Assembly: GCF_000220395.1 (NCBI RefSeq)
Contig: NW_004085905.1
Span: 1 to 44,535, forward strand
Source: Ichthyophthirius multifiliis
Lineage: Eukaryota; Ciliophora; Oligohymenophorea; Hymenostomatida
Length of the DNA stretch: 44,535 nucleotides
Reading direction: 5' to 3'
This document shows positions 12,121 through 22,697 of this stretch, one piece after another. A model generated the notes under the pieces. That model made no database searches, was not told where the DNA came from, and saw only the letters and a list, made by a program, of their open reading frames with translations. A program made the translations under genes and the position numbers. The number at the start of each line of letters is the position of its first letter. Position 1 is the first letter of the stretch.

Positions 12121-13984
12121 ATGGAAGAATTTCGATTCCAATAATATGAAAAATGTATGAGAGAAATATAAAAAAGCCTTTTTAGTGATAATTTATTGGA
12201 AACTTTGAAAAAAGATAAGACTAGTTAAAACTTTATGGAATTACGTATATAGGAAATACTGGAAAATCATTTAAATGATGAAAAAGAAGAATTTATAAAA
12301 AAGATGATTTCAGTTTAGAAAAATTTGGAGTCGGAAAATAGCTTTTTGGTCGAAAAAATAAATAATATGGAAATTGAAATTTAAAAATTAATTCAGGAAA
12401 ATTAAAATTAGGAAAACACCAAAATTATTTAGGAAGAAAAAAACTATTTTTTTGATTTTGAAAGTGACCAAAAAATTAAACTCGAATAAAATTCAAAAAA
12501 AAGCCTTTTCGAAATTCAAAAACTTTAAAAAGAAAATGAAAGATTTCAAAAGGAAATTTTATAAAAGGAAGAAGAGAATAATAAAAATAGGAAAAAATAT
12601 AAAAATAAAGCTTAGAAATTAAAAAAAGAATTAAAATTGGCCAAAGAAAGGGAAGAATTTTAATAAAAAAATATGGAAAAGCTAAAAAATGAGCTAGTTT
12701 AGATAGAAAATAATAGTTTAATTATGAAAAGTGAATATGAGTACCAGTTTTAATCTAAAAGTACGGAATTAGCGAATTAAATTTAAAAAAATATGTAAAA
12801 TTTATAAGAAATGAAGGAGAAATACGAAATTTAGATTAGAAATTTAAAAGCCGAAAATTAAAGAAGGAAAAAAAAAGATTCTTAAAATTGTGATAATTTC
12901 GAGTATTTTGTGAATTAAATGGAATTTTAGTAAAATTTGAATTTAGAAATGGAAAACTTAAAAATTGAAAATGAGAAATTAAAAAAGGAGAATTTTTAAA
13001 AAAACGAAGAAATTTTTTAATTTCAATAGAAAATTCAAAATTTGAAAAATTAAAAAAATACAGAAATTTTTGAGCTTTAAAATAATTTCTAGTCTACTTT
13101 AGAAAAAGAAAGGCGAAATTTAAAAGAAGAAAATATAAATGATTAAAATACTGAAAAAGTCAAAAAAAAACAAAGATTTAAATTAAGAAAATATCATTTT
13201 AAATAATCAAATTAATGCCTTGAATCAAAAAATAGAAATTTTGTCAAAAAATTAAAATAAATAAGACACAAATCTAGAATTATATAAATAGAAATATGTC
13301 AATAATTTCAATATATGTAAAGAAAAACTTAAAAAAGCATTCATTATGATCATTTAAAGTATTAAACTGGAATAAGAAAGTCTAAAGGTTAATTTTTTTA
13401 ATGATTTTTAGGAATTTCATTGCTTTTTAGAAGATATTATAATTAATGTCGTGAAAAAATATTAATTAGAGTTTTAATAATATAAGGAAAATATGAATAT
13501 ATTAATTTAAAAATATAAAATGGAATAAGATAAGATAAATCAAGATTTGTATGAGAAAAAAGAGGAGATAAGTTAATTAAAAAAACATGATAAAATTATA
13601 TATAGTAAAGAAATATAAAAAATAAAAGAAGATTTTGAGAAATAAATAATTGAAAATCAAATAAAAGTTGAGGAAATATAAAATAAATCAATTAAAATGT
13701 TAGAAAATTATGCCTAATAAGTAAAGAATTTTATATAATATAAAAAAACATATGATAATGAATAAAATACTTTAAATAAAAAATACTCGAAAAAAAAACT
13801 TTTTTAATAATAAATTAATTAAGATATAGAAGAAGATTATGTATATGATAATTAATAAAAATAAAATAATTATAATTTAAATAGTATATATAAAGAAAAT
13901 TTAAAAGAAGATATTAAATAGAAGTCAAATTCATATAAAAATTTATATAATTATAATAATAGTAATCATAAAGATAAAAACAAC

Positions 13985-14044
<60 letters not shown>

Positions 14045-14251
14045 TATTATAATGATTATAATGATTATAATGATAATAATGATAATAATGATAATAAAGA
14101 TAATAATAATAATTTTAATATTTATTTGTTTTCATAGTAATAATAAAAAATAGAATCTTAAAATTAAACTTAATATTAATATTCACCTTCAAAATTTTAA
14201 TAAGAAAAAAATATTTTTTTTAATTATAAGAAGTGCTTATCACCATATTGA
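12121..14251 (+). CDS. Long coiled-coil protein with poly-Asn tract
   Basis: About 709 residues starting MEEFRFQQYEKCMREIQKSL. Residues 40-620 are mostly Lys/Glu/Gln heptad-like coiled coil. A less repetitive central stretch (about 13370-13500) reads SLKVNFFNDFQEFHCFLEDI. Near the C-terminus an (AAT)n array at 13983-14042 gives a long Asn run followed by Asn-Asp-Tyr repeats, and the tail ends KCLSPY before TGA 14249. One frame break sits in the A9 run at about 13162-13170: the downstream frame needs one base fewer (or two more). With that, the gene has 710 codons. No homology can be assigned; structural coiled-coil proteins of centrioles or cilia look like this, but so do many others. Confidence 0.72.
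13983..14042 (+). repeat. (AAT)n trinucleotide array in coding sequence
   Basis: About 20 AAT units in frame in the coiled-coil gene encode an Asn homopolymer. Flanking GATTATAAT units carry the low-complexity tract on to about 14110. Confidence 0.9.
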
Positions 14252-14373
14252 CACATATAAAAATAACAAATATATATATATATATATATACAATTATATA
14301 ATATTATTTTATTTATATTATTTTTTGTTATAACTTATTATTATTATATTTATTTAATTTTTTTTTAAAAAAT

Positions 14374-15473
14374 ATGTTAAATTATCCTTAATATTAATAA
14401 TAATTTTACTTTGAAAATGATGTTCCTATATCTACGCATATTTAAAATAATGTATATGCCCCCATATATTCCATTTAACACGCTTAAAATACATCTTTAG
14501 AATCCAATAAAATACCTCAGTATTAATTTTTATAATAAAATTTATAAATTCCCTTAGCTTCAAGTTATGTCCTTTAAGTAGGAAAATATAGAGATCATAA
14601 TTACACAACAAGTAATTATGAGAATTTATTAAATTAGCAATCGAATTCTTATACTTAGATTAAGTATTTTAAGGAAATTATTTCAAATAAAAAGTATACT
14701 TATTCGTAAATGGTTGATTCTATAGTACATAATTTTTAGGAAGTTATTGATTGTATAAAAGAAATTGAAAATTTAAAACATTAACTAGTGAATAAATAAG
14801 ATTTTGATTTAAATTTAATTTTTGATAAAATCTAAGATTCTACTTAACAAAATACTAAATAATAATTAAAAAGTTAATAACTTTTTGACTTTTAAAAATA
14901 AAATGGAAATTAAGTAGATATAAATGATTTAGATTTACTTATCTAAAGATATTCAGATATAAAGGGAATATTAACGTAATATATATATATATATTTAAAT
15001 ATATAAATATATATATATATATATAAATATATATATTTATTTAGTTTTTCTGGTTTAGAAAAAATTATTTTGCCTGCATTTTTAAACAATATATAAATAT
15101 ATGAAATGGAATAAAAATAAAATAAAATAAAAAATATATCAATCGAAACATTGAGAATTTTCGGGAGACTATTTAAAATGTAAACTAATTTAGAAAATAT
15201 ATAAGAGTTTTTCAGATAATTATTTACTTAGGAAAAAAATATTGATTTTTCTTATATTTTTGACTTTTTTGATATTAAAGCAAAAGGAAGGGTTGGTTTA
15301 GAAGAATTATAAAGTTTTTTTTTAAAAAAAAGATAAGTATTTCAGATCCTAAAGACATTATTTTATTAATTCTAAGATTTAATAATAATAATCTTTAGAA
15401 TCTATAATTTTCTTTAGTAGAATTTTATTAAGAATATATACCAAAATCAGACTATTCATATTTAAATTAATGA
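14374..15473 (+). CDS. EF-hand domain protein, unidentified
   Basis: About 343 residues, starting MLNYPQYQQQFYFENDVPIS. The N-terminal 130 residues are Gln/Asn-rich, then a helical segment. Two EF-hand-like loops are visible: DIKGILTFSGLE, which spans the splice junction, and DIKAKGRVGLEE near 15275. An intron at 14976-15044 (69 nt, GTAATA...TTTAG) is a multiple of three and carries no in-frame TGA, so an unspliced message would stay open. A frame break in the T9A8 run at about 15315-15331 is repaired by one added base; the C-terminus then reads PKSDYSYLNQ to TGA 15471 and the total is 344 codons. It lies 122 bp after the coiled-coil gene on the same strand. EF-hand assignment is fairly good; the specific function is unknown. 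Confidence 0.72.
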
Positions 15474-15677
15474 AAAAAAAAAGTTAATATCTTAATAATT
15501 TATTCGACTATATTATAATAAATAAATATAAAGTTATTATTTAATTTATATAAAAAAAGAAGTATTATATATATATATTATTTTTTATTATACAAAAAAT
15601 TAAAGCATTTATATATTATAAATAAAATAAAAAAATATTCGTTTAATTAACAATTATATTTATTTATATAAAAAAAA

Positions 15678-16524
15678 ATGTAAATTAGACAATCAATGAT
15701 TTAACCTAAAATATTTTAAAGTCGTTTAATAAATAACGAATCTTCATAGTTTCCTCGTTAAAAAGCCAACTTAAAATCACTTCAAGAAACTCATCGAGAA
15801 ATGTTAAAGAATATCGAGTCTACAAACATTGGAAAGCCTACAATAGTCGAAGCTTAACGAATACTAAAGATTATAGACAATTTATATATAAATTTATCTA
15901 TATATATATATTTGGATAGCGATTTTATTAGCAAATTTTCTGATTTAAGTAAACATAATAAATTTTCTAAGGAATTATTAGCCTTATTAAGTCCCAAATG
16001 TTTATATTTATTAAAACATTAAGCAGAAGTAGAAGGAAAATTTAAGACTTATGCTTATTTACTTGAACAAAATGGAAAAGAAGATGAAGAAACAGAAGAA
16101 GAGCATAAAATTGAAGCCGAAAAACTAAGAAAAATTCTAGAAAATAATTTCAAAGATCTAGTCAGGCATTTGAGGAATTTTAGGGAAGATTTCGAGATCA
16201 TAAAAGGGCTTAAACCTAATGCAAATTCTGATTTAAACGATTTGGTACACTGTATATACTGTCAAAAGGTGATTATGCTAAAAAAATTATCTACTGCAGC
16301 TGAATAAGAAGATTAGAATAAAACACAATTGGCAGATTTACTAAAAAGAATTTAACTTTAAGAATAGAAAAGGACAAGCTTTTAGTATGAATTATAAAAT
16401 TTAAAAGAAGAAAGAATAAATTTTAATAAAACAAAAAAAGACGAAATTGATAAGCTTAAAAACGATATATAAGAAGTAAAGGCTTTTAAAATAAAATAGT
16501 ATAAGATTAATAAATTATAAAAAT

Positions 16525-16587
<63 letters not shown>

Positions 16588-17274
16588 TTATTTATATGTA
16601 TATTTATATTTATATGTATATTTATATATAATAAAAGAGAAAATTAACTTGATTATGATACATAATAAAGGACTTAATTATTAGTTTAAGATCATGAATA
16701 AAAAAAGATAAATTATATAAAGACTTAAATAGATTAAATGAGGAATTTAATAAATGTTCAGTTGAACATTATAACGAAGAAGTTAAATTAAAATAGAAAA
16801 AATAATCTGCATAAAATGGATTAGAAGATAATATTAAAATTTATGATACCATTATGGAATAATTAAACTATGATTAATAATTATTAGAAGTAAATACATA
16901 TATTATTTAATATTATTTATATAAATGTATAAATATTTAATTAAAAGATTGAAATAGTTAAAATAAAAGATGAGTTATAATCTTTAAAAGAATCTTTTTC
17001 GTAAGTAGAAGAAGAAAAATTAAGGCAGTAAGAATTACACGAAGAATATAGATTAAAAAAAGAGGTTTTTTTTTTATTTTTTATTTTTATTTTTTTTACT
17101 AAAGTAATGGGAAATACAAGAAAAAAGAAAAAAAGAAGCTTCTAGAAATATTTTATATTATTTGGTTTAAAAGAAAGGTATAAATAAATATATTTATATC
17201 TATATAACTTAATTTATTTATTTTTTTCGAAAGAAAAATCCAAGAAGAAAAAAAAAAAATCAAAAAAAAAATGA
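15678..17274 (+). CDS. DRC10: DRC10 (IQCD)-like nexin-dynein regulatory complex subunit
   Basis: Probable structural subunit of the axonemal N-DRC. Exon 1 (15678-16498) encodes an all-helical N-terminus with a repeat-poor part (TIVEAQRILKIIDNLY; LRNFREDF) and then coiled coil. Four short introns follow: 16499-16637, 16890-16947, 17065-17104 and 17178-17233. The segment LKQKKQSAQNGLEDNIKIYD resembles the DRC10 pattern LRKxKxKxExExxxxIxKYD, and the protein ends in a Lys-rich tail as DRC10 proteins often do (TGA 17272). One missing A in the A7 run near 16699-16706 restores the frame, giving 435 codons. I do not see a clear IQ motif before the tail, which many DRC10 proteins have; it may be lost or degenerate. 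Assignment rests on motif spacing and length, without an alignment. Confidence 0.68.
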
Positions 17275-17474
17275 AGAAAATCATTATGTTATTTATTATT
17301 ATTATTTATTTATTTTTGTTTAAAAAAATAAGTAAAATAAACTCAGTTTAAAGATAAAAAAAAAAAAATTATAAAAATAAATAAAAATATAAATATGAAT
17401 TATATTACATAAAAAAAACAAAAAAATTATAATTACATATATCCAAAAAAAAAAAATAAAAAAAATATTAAAAT

Positions 17475-18498
17475 ATGATTCCATAAACCCCTACAATATA
17501 ATATTCTACAAAAATCGATTAATGTGGTACTGCCTTAAAGTTTTCTCCTTTCAATGCTCATAGATTAGCCGTATGTTCAGCTTAGAACTTTGGAATATTA
17601 GGTAAAGGAAAATAATAAGTAATATAAATGTAACCAAACGGAATTTTACATATAGCCAATATTTTCGATTTTCCTGATGCAATTTTTGACTGTGCATGGG
17701 CTGAATCGAATGAAAATTTAATAGTTTCCTGTTGTGGAAATGGTTCAATATATCTTTTAGGTATATTTTTTTTAAAAAAATATTATAAATAATATTTATT
17801 TTCATTAATAAATAGATATTTAAAACAATAAAATAATATAGGAATTAAAAGGTCATATAAAAGAGGTTTTTAGTGCTGAATTTTAACATTAAAATCCTAA
17901 TATATTTCTTTCTGGTGGAAAAGATGGCCATGCAAAAATTTGGGACTTTTAAGTGATGAAATTAATGATAGATTTAAGTGCTCATGTAGATGCCTGTCAT
18001 TAGGCTTCGTGGCATCCTGTTAATTAGAATTTATTTAGTACAGTAGGCTTGGATTCAAGTTTGAAGATATGGGATTTGAATATGCCTTAAAAGCCTTTGG
18101 CTGCACTTAAAGTACATGATAGTGATGTTTTGGGCTCTGATTTTAATAAATATGATGAAATTATAGCCACTTGTTCTACTGACAATACTATAAGGTTATG
18201 GGATTTAAGAAATTTAAAAGTACCCGTTAATATATTAGGAGGACATAGGTACCCAGTTAAAAAAGTAAAGTTCTCACCGCATAATTAAAATATTTTATTG
18301 AGTGGATCTTATGATATGAATGTATGCGTTTGGGATATTTCAGATCCGATTTAGCCTTTGAAATTTACTCATAAAAATCATAGTGAATTTGTAATGGGTA
18401 TAGATTTTAATAATTTCAATGAATTATAAATAGCATCAACAGGATGGGATGGAAGAGTTCTAATTTGGGATTTTAATAATGTTTAACCTAGTATTTGA
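17475..18498 (+). CDS. PEX7: Peroxin-7 (PTS2 receptor), WD40 protein
   Basis: Cytosolic receptor that binds PTS2-type targeting signals and brings proteins to peroxisomes. It is about 310 residues, as usual for PEX7, and all beta-propeller. Family-typical strings are FDCAWAESNENLIVSCCGNG, FLSGGKDGHAKIWDF, ATCSTDNTIRLWDLRNLKVP, GGHRYPVKKVKFSPHN, and the final HSEFVMGIDF...WDGRVLIWDF. One intron is needed; 17761-17851 (GTATAT...TTAAAAG) keeps the frame, joining Leu-Leu to Gly-His. An acceptor ten bases earlier (17841) would add ELK but then needs a one-base correction, so the exact junction is open. TGA is at 18496. It starts 200 bp after the DRC10-like gene on the same strand. The identification is strong. 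Confidence 0.88.
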
Positions 18499-18527
18499 GT
18501 TTATAAAATAAAAACATAAAGTATTTT

Positions 18528-18601
<74 letters not shown>

Positions 18602-18869
18602 GCATTATTAACTTTTTTTAATTTTATATCATAATTATTTTATATATTAATTTTATTTATATAATAATTTTTTTTTTTTATTATGTTAATATTTTAATAA
18701 TTTTTTTTTTATAATAATTGAATTGTCTTTTTTTTATATCAATTTTTTATATTTTGATATTATAAAATTAATTTTTTTTTTTTTATAAAAATTATTAAAT
18801 CAATAAAATTAATTAATTTTTAACAGATATACAATAATAATTAAATTAAATTTATATAAAAATCTAAAA
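18499..18869. other. AT-rich spacer with long (TA)n
   Basis: A (TA)n array of about 32 units fills 18533-18597, followed by T-rich sequence with several poly-T runs up to the next start codon. No gene seen. Confidence 0.75.
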
Positions 18870-19361
18870 ATGATAAGTATAGCAATCTAATGCTTTGAAA
18901 AAAATTAAAATGATTTAAGCAAAGACTAATTAATTTTAAGTAATATGTTTATTCGACAAATAGATTAAGTTCCTTTAAAATATTAATACATAAGTGATTT
19001 GAATCTTTCACATAATATGATATAAAGTTTAATTGGAATTTAATCATTTAAATATTTGAAAAATTTGGATTTAAAGTTCAATTTTATAGCATCTATAGAA
19101 GAATTAGAATATATATAAAATAAATCTTATTTATTATTTTTAAATTTAAAAGGTAACCCAATAATGTAAAAAAATTAAACCTTTAATTTTGCAAATAAAA
19201 GTTTTTCCCTAATTTATAACTTTTTGAAGAAGATATAATATATAATAATAATAAATCATAAAATATAATAAATTAACCTTATATAAATAACTTTTAATTA
19301 TAAATTTTTTAAAAAAGATTGTATAAAATAATAAATGCTAATCAGTAAGATAGATAGATAA

Positions 19362-19414
<53 letters not shown>

Positions 19415-19897
19415 TAACAGCTAATTTTTATTAAAAGCCTATATAAATATTAGCCAGAAGTAGTAAAAGTGTAAGCGAATTTAATTAATTGTAAGATAAG
19501 ATATAATTGGAAAGAGAAAAATCATTAAAAAGCATTAAGAAATTATAAAGCGATTTTTAAATTGTAAATTAAAACTTGCAAAATTTACAAGTTTACTTAT
19601 AATCATCAAAGATAATAGAAAAATATTAAAGAATTAATAATAAAAATAAATATTTTTAATTTGATGATAAAAAAATAAAAAAAAATGATACTTATATAAA
19701 TTCTAAAAATAATTAAAAATTTTAAACTACAAGAATTTCTTATAAATATAATAGTTTTGTAAGGCCTTTTAATTTCCAGAATGTTTTATGTACACAAAAA
19801 ATATAAAGTTTTAAAGGTATTGAAAGTAATTTATCATAATAAAAATAAAAAAAAGATGTAAGAGAAAAAAAAAAGATTGAAAATTATTAGTTTTTAG

Positions 19898-19939
<42 letters not shown>

Positions 19940-20433
19940 GTATTAATAATAATAATATTTAAAAAAATTTTAATAAAATAAATATAAATAATTAAAATAA
20001 TTACAATAATTTTAAAAAAAATATATCATAAATAATGAGTCCCATTTAATGTTAAAAAAGTGTATCTAATACAATTTTTATTGATAATAATTTTAGGTAA
20101 AAATAAATAAATTTTAAAATATTTGATTCTGTTGAGAATTATTCTGTTAAGAATTAGTCTAATAGTTTAGTTGTTAAACATATAGATAATATTGATTGTG
20201 ATATTTAAAATTTGATAATTGAATTTCATGAAAGAAATCTTTTATAAAAAGTCTTTAAAATCTTTAAATTAATAAAATAATAAAAAATTGAAATATCAAC
20301 TAAAAGTACAATATTTTAATAAAAAAGGATTTTAATAAAAGCTTTATTTTCTTGGAAAAATTATAATACAATATAAATTAATAATAAAATAGCGATGAAA
20401 AAGATTAAATATATATCACAAAAAAATTAATGA
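18870..20433 (+). CDS. Leucine-rich-repeat protein with low-complexity tail
   Basis: About 521 residues. The N-terminal 110 residues carry SDS22-type leucine-rich repeats, for example YISDLNLSHNMIQSLIGIQS followed by KYLKNLDLKFNFIASIEELE and LFLNLKGNPIM. The rest is Lys/Gln/Asn-rich with two AAT arrays (about 19363-19413 and 19896-19940) coding for Asn runs, and a basic C-terminus (LFSWKNYNTIQINNKIAMKK). Two single-base losses must be assumed: one in the A7 run after GNPIM at about 19166-19173, one just before the first AAT array (about 19350-19362). With both restored there are 522 codons ending at TGA 20431. LRR proteins of this build are common in ciliary and basal-body proteomes, but nothing here fixes the function. 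Confidence 0.75.
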
Positions 20434-20616
20434 ATAAAATAATTAATTATTCTAATATTAAAAATAAAATATTATATGTATAAAACTATATATGCAAAAT
20501 ATAAAATAATATAATATAATTATATATATAAATAAATATATATATTTAGATATATATATATCAGTTTTTATTAATAATCAATTAAAAGATTTTATTAAAA
20601 TATAAATTTATAAATT

Positions 20617-21996
20617 TCACCATTCTAATTATTCTGTAAATTTTTCATATTCATTTGCTCCTTCATAATATTAAGAATACCATTCTCTCCAAATTTTAAG
20701 TCTTTAATCTAAAGGACATTTTGCGTTATAGTTAAGTTATGATTAAAATATTTTATTATTCCAAATAATTTTATCTGCTCCAAATTAAGATTTAAATATA
20801 TATATAACATAAGCACTAAACCAATAAGGTACCCACCAAGGTGCGAATATTTTATGATGAACAACCTAACTGAATTTTTCTAAAGGAGTAACACTTTAAA
20901 CAACTATTAGGTCAGTAAACGAAAATTTTAAAAATAGAAAAACTGTTCCAGGTCCTATTTAGAATACTGTTACTGTTTATATATGAATTTTAATTTTATT
21001 AAAAATGCATAAGTATGTATCTATAATTAAATTATTAATAAACTTTTTATTATTATCTTTAATATAATTATCAAATAGATTATTTTAGTATTTTTAGATT
21101 TCTTTATTCCAATGTTATCTCATAATCTCGTTGAAATCAGCGTCAGTAGGCTTTCTATCTTTCATGACCCATTTTAATTTAAACCAAGGGAACAATGTTT
21201 CCACCCAAGCATAATGAATGTACTCGAAATGCTTTTAATCTGCCCCATTTTCCGGTATTTCTTATATTTGGCAATTTACATAATCTCTAAATTCTCCCCT
21301 ATCTTCATATCCGGTATTTTTTTAGACATCAAAAATCTCGTACATGGGCTCTAAGTCTTTTGAATGGAACCAAATGTATATTAGACTGTTTTTTTCACGT
21401 ATATGGTATTTTTTTAAATGCGATTTCTCCTTTCGGTTTTCGCATTCTTTTATGAAATTTCCCTATAGGTCTTTTGTCATATTTTAAACGTCGTTATATA
21501 TTTAGAATGTTGTAATTTTATCATCTAATAATTCAGAGTTTACTGCTTTGCCTGTTTTTCCGTCAAATGCCCATCCATGAAAAGGACATTCTATACACGA
21601 ATTCCATTTTACTTTACCTTGAATACCTAAATTAGCCCCCATATGTGTGCAAAATGCATCAAGGGCGTATACTTAGTCATCTTCACCCCTAAAAATGGCT
21701 ACATGACGACCATTTATTTTAAAGTATTTTGAATATCCGGTCTCTATTTCCTATTTTTGGCATATACGGAACCAACCATTTGGGTAAGAGGGAGGAGAGT
21801 GGCCTCTTTTAGACTTCGCACGCTGTTGAGAATAATTTAAGTTGTCATTAGGGCTATATTATTTTAATTTTAGAACATATAAAAAATAGAGAAATGAGAT
21901 GGATAAGAATAAAAAGGTTTAAAAGATTATTTAGGTATTTTAAAGAGATTTTATGAATTCAAGAGTATTTTATAATGCTTATTCGATTATCAACAT
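20617..21996 (-). CDS. DES7: Rieske-type sterol C7-desaturase (DES7 / DAF-36 / Neverland family)
   Basis: Rieske non-haem iron oxygenase, 459 residues, single exon, no frame break. A membrane anchor near the N-terminus (about 18-40, LFLSISFLYFLYVL) precedes the Rieske domain: FCTHMGANLG (about residue 114) and CPFHGW (about 136) supply the two Cys and two His ligands. The catalytic iron motif NGADQKHFEYIH (about 250-261) has the Asp bridge and both His. The C-terminal half contains a hydrophobic substrate-binding part ending KFTEQLEW. Tetrahymena DES7, a cholesterol C7(8)-desaturase, is the best-studied ciliate member, and the overall order matches that family; other Rieske oxygenases such as KshA are the alternative. 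Expected location is the ER membrane. It converges on the LRR gene, with 183 bp between the stop codons. Confidence 0.82.
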
Positions 21997-22697
21997 ATGT
22001 TTTTTAATTTTTTTTTATTTATTTTTTTTATTATTTTTTTTTTTATTTTTTTTTTATTTTTTTTTCCTTTTAACTTTTTCCTTTTTAAAGTAAAAATGAA
22101 TTATATTTTACAGTTTTTAATTTTTAAATATTTATTTTAAAAATTATAATATGTTTTTTTATCTATTTTTTAATTGATATAAGATATTTATCATTTATAT
22201 GATTATAATTATTAATTTTTAAGATAACGCTTAATTTAGATAATTTGTTTGTCAGGTAAATATAATTATTATTTATTTTTGTTTAATTATTTTTATTATA
22301 GATTGTAGATAGATATTTATAAAATTATTATAATTTTATTAATAATGCGTAAAAAATTTAAATTAAAATTTTTTTAATTTAAGTTTTTTTAAAGAAAAAT
22401 TTAATTTACTTTTTTAATAAATATATTTAAATATCTATAAAAATTAAAATTAATAAAATATATTAAAATAGGAATATAGAAATATATATTATATATAAAA
22501 ATATATTTTATAAAAAAATATAATTTTATATATATATTATATTATAATATATATAAATAATTATTTAAATATACCTATTTTTATATATTAATATGTTATA
22601 TTATATATGCTATATTTTTAATATTAAGCAAAAAATATAAATTTAAAGAAATCAAATTTAAAAAAAAATATCTTACATATTAATCATAATAAGCTAA
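21997..22697. other. Divergent AT-rich intergenic region
   Basis: This lies between the divergent desaturase and amidase genes and must contain both promoters. Long pyrimidine-rich T runs occupy 22005-22080 (the desaturase side). No specific element recognised. Confidence 0.6.

Noticed and set aside
13983-14042. CRISPR-like or satellite array
   Set aside because: It is a simple AAT trinucleotide repeat in frame in a gene, with no spacers.
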